Source of the DNA: Prevotellaceae bacterium UBA1075
Lineage (GTDB): Bacteria > Bacteroidota > Bacteroidia > Bacteroidales > Bacteroidaceae
DNA length: 38,523 nt
Reading direction: 5' to 3'
Assembly: GCA_002316015.1 (NCBI GenBank)
Contig: DCCS01000002.1
Location: forward strand, 25,942 to 64,464
Position 1 is the first letter of the stretch; each line of letters opens with the position of its first letter. Made by a program: the position numbers and the translations under genes. The notes under the pieces are model-generated. The model was given only the letters and a program-made list of their open reading frames with translations, had not been told where the DNA came from and searched no databases. This document shows positions 24,195-32,278 of this stretch, one piece after another.

Positions 24195-24354
24195 AGTTGT
24201 CTTGTCGCATCGGACGCGTGCGCCAAAAGAGCCATACTACCCCGCACACGCGCGCGTATTTATTTATATAATGTGCGGGCAAAGCGCCAACCGGCCTTGA
24301 TCCGCCTGCCGGGGTGCCTCGCCACACGGATGTATCCTGCCACGCCCCGCAGTC

Positions 24355-25362
24355 TCATATCTTGCCCAGGATGCGGTCCATGACCCAGTTGACACTGGTG
24401 GCGCTCACGCTGTCGGCCGAGCAGGAACCCTGGTGCTGCAGATGCCTCACCACTTGCTCAATGAGCGGCATCTGCACATGCGGAGGGTTGGGAACCACTA
24501 TCTCCTGGCGGCCTTGCGCATTGTGAAGCACGATGGGGTCGTAGGTGAAGACCGAGAAGCACAATTGTCCCTGGTTTCCTATCAGCTCGATGCGGTCCTG
24601 GCGCGCACTCTCGTGGCTCACGAAGCACCATGAGCCGCTGCCGGGAAGACCGTCCTGGAACTGGAAACAGGCACTCACCGAATCTTCGGTCTCGTACAGC
24701 CCGCCCCTGTTTGTCCAATAGCCCTTGGCTTGCACTATGGGGCCGAAGATTTCCTGCAGCAGGTCTATCTGGTGCGGAGCCAGGTCATAGAAATATCCCC
24801 CGCCCGCGATGTCACGCTGCACACGCCATGGAAGATTGGTGCTGTTGTAGTCCAGGTCACGTGGCGGGACCGCGAAACGCACCTGCACATTGATGACCCT
24901 GCCTATCGCCCCCTGCCGCACCAGTTCCTTGACCTTGAGGAAATAAGGGAGACAACGGCGGTAATAGGCCACGAAACAGGGCACCTGGGTCTGCTCGCTC
25001 ACGCGGTTGACCCGCTGGCAGTCGAGGTAACTGCTTGCCAAGGGCTTCTCCACATACACCGGCTTGCCTGCCTTCATGCTCATGATGGCATAGGTGGCAT
25101 GCGACGAGGGCGGTGTGGCTATATACACGGCATTCACATCGGGGTCATCGACAAGTTGCTGGGCGTCAGTGTACCAGCGCTCCACATTATGCCTCTTGGC
25201 ATAGGACTGCGCCTTTTCCTTGCTGCGGCTCATCACCGCGCTTATCCTGGAGCCCGGTATCATGGCAAAGGCGGGGCCGCTCTTCTTCTCCGTGACCTCG
25301 CCACAGCCTATGAAGCCCCACCTTATCTCACGCGTGAAACTGGTATGTGTTTGCATTGGCAC
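24355..25362 (-). CDS. Gfo/Idh/MocA family oxidoreductase
   Basis: 335 residues, no signal peptide. Rossmann motif WGFIGCGEVTEKKSGPAF at residues 15-32, AVYIATPPSSHATYA, the family Lys in VYVEKPLAS (Glu105-Lys106-Pro107), and GGGYFYDLAPHQIDLLQEIF, where the His is in the usual catalytic position. NAD(P)-dependent dehydrogenase or dehydratase of sugars or cyclitols; substrate is not readable. Unlike the GH109 protein 3 kb upstream it lacks the glycosidase signature and has the standard EKP motif. Starts at MPMQTHT; the second Met (25356) is equally likely. Single-gene unit with its own promoter. Confidence 0.88.
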   Translation of the reverse strand: MPMQTHTSFTREIRWGFIGCGEVTEKKSGPAFAMIPGSRISAVMSRSKEKAQSYAKRHNVERWYTDAQQLVDDPDVNAVYIATPPSSHATYAIMSMKAGKPVYVEKPLASSYLDCQRVNRVSEQTQVPCFVAYYRRCLPYFLKVKELVRQGAIGRVINVQVRFAVPPRDLDYNSTNLPWRVQRDIAGGGYFYDLAPHQIDLLQEIFGPIVQAKGYWTNRGGLYETEDSVSACFQFQDGLPGSGSWCFVSHESARQDRIELIGNQGQLCFSVFTYDPIVLHNAQGRQEIVVPNPPHVQMPLIEQVVRHLQHQGSCSADSVSATSVNWVMDRILGKI

Positions 25363-25381
25363 ACTCTCCTTCTTGGTATTG

Positions 25382-25413
25382 CAAAATTACATGAATTTGG
25401 CAAGAGAGCCAAA
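25382..25413 (-). promoter_or_regulatory. Promoter of the oxidoreductase gene
   Basis: Minus strand: TTTG at 25410-25413, exactly 20 bp, TAATTTTG at 25382-25389. One of the clearest Bacteroidetes promoters in the window; implies an initiation point only a few bases from the start codon. Confidence 0.75.
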
Positions 25414-25465
25414 CGGCACGAGCACATTTTGCCCGCCCTGTGTACAGCGAAAGGCGGAAAAGCAG

Positions 25466-25473
25466 TAACTTTG
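25466..25473 (+). promoter_or_regulatory. -7 box for the unknown membrane protein
   Basis: TAACTTTG fits TAnnTTTG, 18-30 bp before the start at 25496. No clear upstream box. Confidence 0.5.
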
Positions 25474-25495
25474 CTCCAGACAAACGACACATGCA

Positions 25496-26290
25496 ATGGA
25501 GACAAACGCAGAAAAGCATATCAAGGTGTGCGAGGCACGATCTTACGCAAGGTGCATCGCGCTCGGTCTCAGCACGGCCGCCGACCATGCCGGTGTTGTG
25601 CTGTGCCACATTTGGCCATCGGTGCTGCTGAGCATACTTCTGCCTTTCCCTGGCCTCATAATCTTCGCGGGGCAACTGAACAGGCTGCTGGGCGAGTGGC
25701 GCGAACTGGATTACGTGCCCCGGCGCAAGGCACTGGACGGCTGGAGGCGGGACCTCGCCTGCACGGGCAGGGCACTGGCAAGCTGCATGCTGGCTGTGGT
25801 GGCCATCGCCCTGGTTGCGGGATGTGCGTGGCTGGCGTGGCAGTTGCTCCCGCACGGGAAATGGGCAGGACTGGCCACACTGGCCATCCTCACACTGGCC
25901 TTGCTGCCCCTGGCCATGACCCAGATGGAGATTGAGTATTCGGACAAGCGGATTGGGCTTTGCCTGCCGGGCTGCCTCAAGGGCTACAGGCACTACGGCA
26001 GTGTGCTCGCATACGAGCTGTTGCTGTGCATGCTCACCGCCCTTGTAATACTGTTGGGGGCGCTCCCGTCGGAGACAATCGCCCTGGCCATGTACAAGGC
26101 ATGGGAAGCCACACGGGCTGGCGACAATGTCACGATGACTCCCGCGCTGCAGCTTGCCGCCGTGGCCGCATACATCATCGCAATACTCGCCACACTGTTG
26201 GCAATAGCCGTCACCGCCTTCTGCGACATCCTATTCTGGGGCAGCATACAGGCAAGGGAAGAGGAGAAGAGGGAAGACAGACAGGGATAA
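25496..26290 (+). CDS. Multi-spanning membrane protein of unknown function
   Basis: 264 residues with about five hydrophobic segments at roughly 40-60, 93-117, 121-143, 167-191 and 219-243, joined by short charged loops (EWRELDYVPRRKALDGWRRD). No signal peptide, no motif that I recognise; the last 15 residues are very charged (REEEKREDRQG). The start is at ATG 25496; an ATG at 25491 is in another frame. Divergent from the oxidoreductase gene, followed by the repeat-rich gap. No function is proposed. Confidence 0.65.
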   Translation: METNAEKHIKVCEARSYARCIALGLSTAADHAGVVLCHIWPSVLLSILLPFPGLIIFAGQLNRLLGEWRELDYVPRRKALDGWRRDLACTGRALASCMLAVVAIALVAGCAWLAWQLLPHGKWAGLATLAILTLALLPLAMTQMEIEYSDKRIGLCLPGCLKGYRHYGSVLAYELLLCMLTALVILLGALPSETIALAMYKAWEATRAGDNVTMTPALQLAAVAAYIIAILATLLAIAVTAFCDILFWGSIQAREEEKREDRQG

Positions 26291-26337
26291 GAGTACCCAA
26301 CTTGCACCCGGGGAAGAAGGCTCTCCGGCTCCCGCTG

Positions 26338-26383
26338 GCAATCGCGGCGGCATGCGTTGACAACCGCATGCCGCCGCGATTGC
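26338..26383. repeat. 19-bp perfect inverted repeat, 8-nt loop
   Basis: Left arm GCAATCGCGGCGGCATGCG (26338-26356), loop TTGACAAC, right arm 26365-26383 its exact complement. Very GC-rich; no T-run follows on either strand. Its right arm is also the first, diverged copy of the tandem unit that follows. Confidence 0.85.
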
Positions 26384-26516
26384 GTATGCATGCCGCCGCA
26401 ATCGCCAACGCAGCACGCCGCGATCGCCAACGCAGCGCACCGCGATTGCCAACGCAGCGCACCGCGATCGCCAACGCAGCGCACCGCAATCGCCAACGCA
26501 GCGCACCGCGATGACC
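26362..26516. repeat. Tandem array of about seven 22-bp units
   Basis: Five near-identical 22-bp copies at 26407-26428, 26429-26450, 26451-26472, 26473-26494 and 26495-26516, each AACGCAGCGC followed by ACCGCGATCGCC with one to four changes, preceded by two diverged copies (26362-26384, 26385-26406). Most units contain GCGATCGCC or GCAATCGCC. 22 is not a multiple of 3, so the array is not part of a repeated peptide. Confidence 0.9.
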
Positions 26517-26536
26517 GTCCAGCCCAGGCTGGACGG
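26515..26536. repeat. Near-perfect palindrome, 10-bp arms
   Basis: CCGTCCAGCC (26515-26524), CA, GGCTGGACGG (26527-26536). It directly abuts the last tandem unit. It could act as a hairpin in RNA or as a dimeric protein site. Confidence 0.8.
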
Positions 26537-26696
26537 ATGGTGAAAGGCAATGCCACATCTGTCACATGCCGGCGGAGGAATGGTGGCCGGGCAAATGCGG
26601 GCCCGTTGGCAGGCCCACGCGTACGCACACGCGCCACGCCCCCCACCCCGGCCTCCGCCAGCGGGAAAGGCCGAGAGGGGAAACGGGCAGCAAGCC

Positions 26697-28949
26697 TCAG
26701 TTGAAGAAGTTCCAACTGAGACCGAAGTGGAATGTGCGGGGATTGATGGGATAATGAGGTGCCCAGAAGGCATGGCCCGAACCTTGATTGACGTGGTTCA
26801 TGGCCACATACAGGCGGCAATGCTTCAGGTGAAGGTTGACATAGGCATTCACAATGGGATAGTTGCCTATCTCGACACGCGGCGAATGGTCGTCCTGCAC
26901 GGCAAACTGCCCCACCGATGTCGAGTAGTCGGGCGCATAATAAGAGGTGAAATAGCGCAGGTCGCCGCCAAGCTGCACCCTCAAGACCTTGGCTATGCGG
27001 AACAGAAGATACACATTGGTGTAAAGCGTGACATCGGGCAAGGGCAGGGACACCTGGTCGGAAGACTTCTGGTAAGTGACCTCGCTGTCCCAATGAACAG
27101 GCCCGAACCTGAGGTCTTGTGCCAGCGTGGCGCTGAACACCCGCACACTGCCTCCCGCTTGCCTTACCGAGACGGCTCTTGTGTAGTCCACGGGGATGAC
27201 GCTTCCCACGTTTGCACTGTCCTTCAGGGTGTTCCTCATGCCGAAGTAGGTGTAGTTGACGATATTCTCAAAACCCACACTCAGGCGTGTGCCCAGTTTG
27301 CGCAAGCGCAGGGTGCCATCCACCCGCGTGCGCAGTTCGCGGCCAAGACTGTTGTCCCACCAGGCACTCTGGGAGTGGTAGTGGCGGAAGTAGAAGTCAG
27401 GAGTCCTGTGCTTGGCATAGGCATGCACATTGAGAGCCAGGCTGTCACGCCGTCCCAGGCGCACGTCCAGGTCAATGTTGCCATCCACGCTAAAGTCTCC
27501 ACTCTTCTGCCCCACGAGCCACACCTCGCCCGTGGCATTGTAGTGGATGAGTTTTCCCTGCGTGCGCGCAAGTTCCCCGCCCACGGATATGTCGTTCTCC
27601 ACATACTTCCGGTTGCCCACCGTATCACGCTCCGCTGTCCAGTCCGGCATGCGGTAGTTGCGCAACTCGTGTGTGCCAAAGAGCGTTATGCCCATCTGCG
27701 CCCACTTGTTGAAGCCCTCGCGCAAGGCCACGCCCACAGTGTTGCGCACGGCCAGGGAGCGTGTCTTGTCGTACACGTCAGACCACTGCCCAAAGTAATG
27801 GTGGGTATAGTAGTCATCAGGGGTGCTGTGTGCCACATTATTATGATTGAGCCTGCGCACGTCAAACGTGTGTATGAGGCTGGTGACGGGCACAAACTCC
27901 TGTGGTGTCACCTGCTGGCTGCGCCACTGCCTCATGAGCGAGTCCACCATGGCCTGGCGCGCGACACTGTCCACATGCAGCACTTGCCTGAGGCTGTCGG
28001 GCAGTGACGACAGGAGTTCTCCCTCAGATGGAGGGGTGGGCTTGAGCGAGTCAGGCACCTCTATGTCACGGTGAAAGCCAAGGTTATACTTGTGCGTGAG
28101 ATAGAAGTTCTGCTCATGGTTGCGGTTCCACGTCTGGCTCAGCATGACCGGGATGTCCTTGCTGGAGTACTTCTGCTGGAAACTTTGCGGGTTCTCGATG
28201 TAGGCGTCATTCTCGATGCCGCCGTTCTCTCCCATCTTCAGGTCGTTGATGTTGACGTAAGCATGTATATTGTACCGCTCGCCACGGTGGTATCCGTAGA
28301 AGGTGCTGCCAAACATGCTGTTGGCCTGGCTGTTGTAATACCCGCGCCCGTAAAGGTAGTCCAGCTTGAACCCCAGCCCCGAAATCTTGTTGATGTTCGA
28401 GGCAAAATAGGCCCTCACTCTGTCCTCGCCGTTTTGGCTGTTGCCGCACTTGTGGTAGGCAAGGTTGGTAATGGGGCTCAGGGTGTTGGTGAACCGGAAA
28501 TCCTGGAGTGCCGTGCGGAAGAAGCTGAAGGGCTTCAGGAACAGGAAATCATCGCTCTGCTCCCGTTCCATGAACACGCGGCTCAGGCGCGGCGAGCCAA
28601 CGTTTCCCAGGAAGTTGTAATGTCCCGTGTAGCCGTCTGTATTATTGAAGTTCTGGAAATTATGTACCACGGTGTCGTTGTTTTCCGCATCAATGACCGT
28701 ACCTAGCCTGCGGTCCACACGCCATTGGAACTGTCCCACAGGTGTGGGCTTTGTCTTCTTGTGCTTGGTCGTGTCTCGCCCCCACGTTGTGCTTGCGCCA
28801 TCCTCGGTTCTGCGTTCCGTGACGGATGTTCCTGTACCCTCCATCCCGTTTGCCTTGCGCATGGCCACTTGTGCGCGCATGACGGGGACAAGTGTGGCCA
28901 TGAACCAGACCAGAGCAAGCGAGCGCTTGGATTTCACCAATATTCGCAT
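26697..28949 (-). CDS. Putative outer-membrane porin (Porin_10 type)
   Basis: 750 residues. Signal MRILVKSKRSLALVWFMATL, a low-complexity region to about residue 70, then the pattern of Bacteroidales 'putative porin': QWRVDRRLGTVIDAENNDT, FNNTDGYTGHYNFLGNVGSP, PLSxITNL-like repeats LSPITNLAYHKCGN, many beta strands, and the end RTFHFGLSWNFFN with aromatic C-terminal residues as in barrels. Length is normal (700-800). The small membrane protein precedes it by 9 bp, so they form a pair. Substrate not known. Confidence 0.85.
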   Translation of the reverse strand: MRILVKSKRSLALVWFMATLVPVMRAQVAMRKANGMEGTGTSVTERRTEDGASTTWGRDTTKHKKTKPTPVGQFQWRVDRRLGTVIDAENNDTVVHNFQNFNNTDGYTGHYNFLGNVGSPRLSRVFMEREQSDDFLFLKPFSFFRTALQDFRFTNTLSPITNLAYHKCGNSQNGEDRVRAYFASNINKISGLGFKLDYLYGRGYYNSQANSMFGSTFYGYHRGERYNIHAYVNINDLKMGENGGIENDAYIENPQSFQQKYSSKDIPVMLSQTWNRNHEQNFYLTHKYNLGFHRDIEVPDSLKPTPPSEGELLSSLPDSLRQVLHVDSVARQAMVDSLMRQWRSQQVTPQEFVPVTSLIHTFDVRRLNHNNVAHSTPDDYYTHHYFGQWSDVYDKTRSLAVRNTVGVALREGFNKWAQMGITLFGTHELRNYRMPDWTAERDTVGNRKYVENDISVGGELARTQGKLIHYNATGEVWLVGQKSGDFSVDGNIDLDVRLGRRDSLALNVHAYAKHRTPDFYFRHYHSQSAWWDNSLGRELRTRVDGTLRLRKLGTRLSVGFENIVNYTYFGMRNTLKDSANVGSVIPVDYTRAVSVRQAGGSVRVFSATLAQDLRFGPVHWDSEVTYQKSSDQVSLPLPDVTLYTNVYLLFRIAKVLRVQLGGDLRYFTSYYAPDYSTSVGQFAVQDDHSPRVEIGNYPIVNAYVNLHLKHCRLYVAMNHVNQGSGHAFWAPHYPINPRTFHFGLSWNFFN

Positions 28950-28958
28950 AGTTCTCCC

Positions 28959-29267
28959 TTACATAAAGAAGCGGACAAAGAACTCGCCCACCTTCGTAAG
29001 CATGCCCACACCTATTATGGCGATGGCCGCCATGTGATAATTGTCGGAACAGAAATAGAGTGCCAGGCCCACAGCGGCCAGGAGCAGGAATATCATGTTG
29101 AGAGCCTGCCTCAGCCGCTGGCGGTCATCAGTCCCACGTCTCTTTCTGCGTATGCGCTCCAGTTCCTCCTCGTGCCTCCGCAGTCTGTCCTGTGCCCCGG
29201 CATCCCCGGCGCGCGATTCCTGCCGGGGCATCACTTCGGGGTCTTGCCCTGTGTCTGTATGCTTCAT
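28959..29267 (-). CDS. Small two-helix membrane protein next to the porin
   Basis: 102 residues. Residues 1-55 are hydrophilic, with a charged coiled-coil-like helix (RLRRHEEELERIRRKRR), followed by two hydrophobic segments LNMIFLLLAAVGLALYF and HMAAIAIIGVGMLTKVGEFF. A similar small protein precedes the porin in other Bacteroidales, as I recall, without assigned function. The 9-bp gap suggests translational coupling with the porin. Length is too short for any known enzyme. Confidence 0.65.
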   Translation of the reverse strand: MKHTDTGQDPEVMPRQESRAGDAGAQDRLRRHEEELERIRRKRRGTDDRQRLRQALNMIFLLLAAVGLALYFCSDNYHMAAIAIIGVGMLTKVGEFFVRFFM

Positions 29268-29497
29268 GTGCTTCTGCTGTTAAGTTGCCGTTCTGGTTTT
29301 AATGATGCGTTCTATACAGGCGGGCGTTTTCTCTTGCCCCGCCATCATCTTCCGCCCACGCGGCGGTCCTGTCCCCATGTCCCGCAGGTCATACAGTCCG
29401 CCACGCCCCGGCCTCTGACATGAAGGAGAATCGTGCGGCCCGGACGAAAAGACGACAGCGCTTGACTGTGAGCGCCTGCCTGATTGGCGTATGGCCA
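29268..29497. other. Gap between DUF4468 gene and small membrane protein
   Basis: 230 bp, both neighbours on minus. No TAnnTTTG box on the minus strand and no clear terminator. Nothing recognised. Confidence 0.4.
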
Positions 29498-30121
29498 CTA
29501 CTCGCTCACCACCACGCCCGAGCGCACCTCCACCATACGCCTCTCCTCAAACTTTTCTATGGCTTTCGCGAAGATTTCCCCCGCGCGGTCTATAGTCTTG
29601 ATGCGGAACTTCCCGCTGCGCGGGTAGAGCCTTGTGCCTGCCTTGTTGATTGCCTCCCTGTCGGTAATCCATTCCTCGGCCTTGTAACTCTCCCCCTTGG
29701 TGCCGTCGGTCTGCTCGCCATAATAATAGGAGATTTGCGATATCTCCATATCCACCTTGTCGCCAGTAACCTTTGCGGTAAACAGATAGCGGAAGCGGGT
29801 GCGGTCGAGATAGGCCGGCTTTTTCTTGAACACCATCCACTCCTCCACACGTGCCGCTATCACGCCGCTGTCCTTCCCGTCGGAAAGCAGCCGTGTGCGC
29901 AGATCCTGGATGGCAGGCGCCATCAGTTCACCAGTCACGAAGTCTCTCATGCGCGCCAGGATATCCTCCTGTCCTTTTCCTGGCACACGGAAAGACTTGC
30001 GGAACACAACCATCCCGTTCTCCTCGGGCACTGCGCCGGCCATGTACTTGGGATCCACATTCGACTTTGCGCTTGCTGTGATAGACAGCAAGGCGAGCAT
30101 TGCTAATAGCACTTTTTTCAT
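29498..30121 (-). CDS. Secreted DUF4468 domain protein
   Basis: 207 residues. Signal peptide MKKVLLAMLALLSITASA, then the DUF4468 pattern: PEENGMVVFRKSFRVPGKGQ, ILARMRDFVTGELM, EEWMVFKKKPAYLDRTRFRY and a second half with VDMEISQISYYYGE and AEEWITDREAINKAGTRLYP. These proteins are periplasmic or surface proteins in Bacteroidales; the fold has been likened to TATA-binding-protein-like domains and function is unknown. It follows the response regulator by 43 bp and ends the exporter/two-component run, so it may be an output or accessory of that system (inference). Confidence 0.85.
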   Translation of the reverse strand: MKKVLLAMLALLSITASAKSNVDPKYMAGAVPEENGMVVFRKSFRVPGKGQEDILARMRDFVTGELMAPAIQDLRTRLLSDGKDSGVIAARVEEWMVFKKKPAYLDRTRFRYLFTAKVTGDKVDMEISQISYYYGEQTDGTKGESYKAEEWITDREAINKAGTRLYPRSGKFRIKTIDRAGEIFAKAIEKFEERRMVEVRSGVVVSE

Positions 30122-30164
30122 AACATCTGTTGTTTTGTTTGTTTGCTGTAAAGGCTCCTTGAGG

Positions 30165-30902
30165 TCAGAGCAGGTGATTGGAGACGAACTTCTGCAGGTC
30201 TTCCTTGTATCCGTCGCTTACCGGCAATTGTTCCGACGCGACGCAGAGCGCGCCCTTGTTGATACTGGTGACCTTGCTCATCTGCACCATATAGGACCTG
30301 TGTATGCGCATGAACCTGGGATGGGGTAATTTCTCCTCAAGCAGTTTCATGCTCATCAGTGTCAATACGGGACGGCTGTCCTCAAGGTAAATCTTCAGGT
30401 AGTCCTTGAGCCCTTCCACATAGAGAATCTTGTCCAGGAGTATCCGCACAAGCTTATAGTCGCTCTTCACATAGATGAAGCCGTCTGTGCCCGTGCAGTT
30501 TCCCGAATCCCCACCGGGGTCTTGTTCCATAGCGTCGGACTGCGAGAAGCATGCCATGGCCTTGTTGACGCTTTCGAGGAACTCGCTGTAGTTTATCGGC
30601 TTCTTCAGGTAATCGAGGGCGTTGACGCGGAACCCCTCTACCGCATACTCGCTGAACGCGGTGGTGAAGATGACCCGTGTGCGACTGGGCAGCATACGGC
30701 TGAACTGCATGCCGTCGAGGTCGGGCATCTGTATGTCAAGGAACGCAACATCCACAGGGTCGGACACGAGGTCGCGCAGTGCAGACGAGGCACTGTCATA
30801 CTGCCCCTTCAGCGTGAGGAAAGGGGCCTTCTGCACATAACTCTCGAGCAGAGTTCTTGCAAGGGGCTCATCGTCAACGATGGCACATGTAATCTGGTTC
30901 AT
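30165..30902 (-). CDS. LytTR-type response regulator
   Basis: 245 residues. Receiver 1-120: acidic pair in IVDDEPLARTLLESY (Asp10, Asp11), phospho-acceptor Asp56 in VAFLDIQMPDLDG, Thr in RVIFTTAFSEYAVEGF, Lys in DYLKKPINYSEFLESV. Linker of about 25 residues, then LytTR DNA-binding domain from residue 140: GFIYVKSDYKLVRILLDKIL, YVEGLKDYLKIYLED, LLEEKLPHPRFMRIHRSYMV, ending SDGYKEDLQKF. LytTR regulators bind paired direct repeats; none was identified here. ATG overlaps the kinase stop by 4, so it is the cognate partner. Confidence 0.95.
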   Translation of the reverse strand: MNQITCAIVDDEPLARTLLESYVQKAPFLTLKGQYDSASSALRDLVSDPVDVAFLDIQMPDLDGMQFSRMLPSRTRVIFTTAFSEYAVEGFRVNALDYLKKPINYSEFLESVNKAMACFSQSDAMEQDPGGDSGNCTGTDGFIYVKSDYKLVRILLDKILYVEGLKDYLKIYLEDSRPVLTLMSMKLLEEKLPHPRFMRIHRSYMVQMSKVTSINKGALCVASEQLPVSDGYKEDLQKFVSNHLL

Positions 30903-32185
30903 CTTGTGTGAATGGTTAACAATGAATAATATTCGTTGTGCTCCCGGTCAACTCCATGCCTCCAACTGAACCTGCCAGGATAAAGCAGTTCGAGGCGGCG
31001 TCGAACCAGTTGAAGGCCCACGCCATGCCCGCTCTTGTCGTCAGGTGACTTGGGATGGTTGCTGTTGCGTATGTCGGCCTGGATGATACCGGTCTCCAGC
31101 GACCCTGTGATGCGAATGCCGACATGCCCCTCGTTGCCGCCCGTCCCGTGTTTGAAGGCATTCTCCACCAGCGAGATATAGATGAGCGGGGCTATGGGAA
31201 GCGTGCCGCAGTCCCGCACATTGTCCACAAACTCAACCTTTACCGCAGGCGAGATGCGCAGGCGCATGAGGTCAACGTAACGGTGCAGGAAATCAATCTC
31301 ACGCTCCAGGGTCGTGCAGGTGTCACGGTTCTGATAGAGCATGTGGCTGAGCAGACGGCTGAGGTTGATTATGGCCTCCTGGGCCTGTTCCCGGTCGATG
31401 GCCACCAGGGCATATATATTGTTAAGCGTGTTGAGCAGGAAATGGGGGCTCACCTGGTTCCTGAGGCTCTGCAGCTCGGTCTCGGTATGACGCAACTCAG
31501 CCTGTTTACGCGCCATCTCGGCCTTGCGGAAGCGGAAACTCATGTGCAGTACGACAGCCAGCACCACCAAAAGGAGATAGATGAAGAAATCCCGCACCAG
31601 TACCAGCAGGGCAGTCAGCCCGTCCGCCTTGGGAGGCACAGGATGGCCAAATGCGCGCTTGCCGACCGCCGGGGGAATTCTGCTTCCGTAACCATCCCGA
31701 CCACAGAGGGGAACAATTTCCAGGGCATGCCCCTCACTGCCATGCTGCATGGAAGAGGGCGACGAGCCACGCGCAAGGCTGCTGTCGGCAATCCCGTGCG
31801 GCAACCGGTACAGGAAAAGGAGGGAGTCGGGCATCCCCTCGTTCTCCCACCGCGTAATCTCGCTGCGCTCGGCACTGAGCCTGTAGGAATATTTCCAGAC
31901 TCCGTTGGCAGCCTGGATGAGAACGATGAGCAGGACATTAAGAAAGGCAAACCGTTGGAAATTGCGGTTGACAAGCAAGCGCGGCACAAGCCAGAGATAA
32001 TTGGCATAGAACACAACGGCCAGGCACACAGGCCATATAAGCAGGGGCAGCGAATGCGAGAAGGTACTGAAAAAGCCTTCTTCCCGCACGAATATCATCT
32101 GCGGGAAGAAGAAAACCACCATCCACACCATCAGGTGGATCATGATTTCCAGTACACGATGGCGATGACGGTCATCCTTGACCAT
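30899..32185 (-). CDS. LytS/YehU-type sensor histidine kinase
   Basis: 428 residues. Membrane segments near 14-32, 44-66, 79-96 and 193-214, then a short coiled coil (AEMARKQAELRHTETELQSL), the His_kinase domain with phospho-His248 in RNQVSPHFLLNTLNNIYAL, LSRLLSHMLYQN, and HATPase_c: N box PLIYISLVENAFKHG and G box KSGHGVGLQLVRRRLELLYP. This class partners LytTR regulators. Odd: residues about 98-190, between membrane segments 3 and 4, form a roughly 90-residue polar loop instead of a short one. Probable task: sense envelope stress or exported compound and control the exporter upstream (inference). Confidence 0.93.
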   Translation of the reverse strand: MVKDDRHRHRVLEIMIHLMVWMVVFFFPQMIFVREEGFFSTFSHSLPLLIWPVCLAVVFYANYLWLVPRLLVNRNFQRFAFLNVLLIVLIQAANGVWKYSYRLSAERSEITRWENEGMPDSLLFLYRLPHGIADSSLARGSSPSSMQHGSEGHALEIVPLCGRDGYGSRIPPAVGKRAFGHPVPPKADGLTALLVLVRDFFIYLLLVVLAVVLHMSFRFRKAEMARKQAELRHTETELQSLRNQVSPHFLLNTLNNIYALVAIDREQAQEAIINLSRLLSHMLYQNRDTCTTLEREIDFLHRYVDLMRLRISPAVKVEFVDNVRDCGTLPIAPLIYISLVENAFKHGTGGNEGHVGIRITGSLETGIIQADIRNSNHPKSPDDKSGHGVGLQLVRRRLELLYPGRFSWRHGVDREHNEYYSLLTIHTR

Positions 32186-32278
32186 TCCGCGCCTGGCCCT
32201 CTCCTTTTTTCCTTTTCATTGTCTCATATATATAACTCCGTGTCCTCACGAGCAGACCACGTCCCCCCACCATGTCCA

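Larger units (their letters stand above)
26291..26696. other. Repeat-rich gap between convergent genes
   Basis: About 400 bp with no credible gene; it contains the inverted repeat, the tandem repeat array and the palindrome listed separately, then a GC-rich, featureless piece 26540-26696. Open frames here are by-products of the repeats. Confidence 0.6.

Noticed and set aside
24241..24279. Inverted repeat CCCGCACA/TGTGCGGG as terminator
   Set aside because: Loop of 23 nt and no T-run; too weak to call, although it lies in the gap between two minus-strand genes.
26362..26516. CRISPR array
   Set aside because: Units are directly adjacent with no spacers, and no cas genes are present.
26211..26773. 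Open frames with repeated RCVG/ALAIA peptides over the tandem array
   Set aside because: Produced by the 22-bp DNA repeat read in changing frames; no start, family or signal supports a protein.
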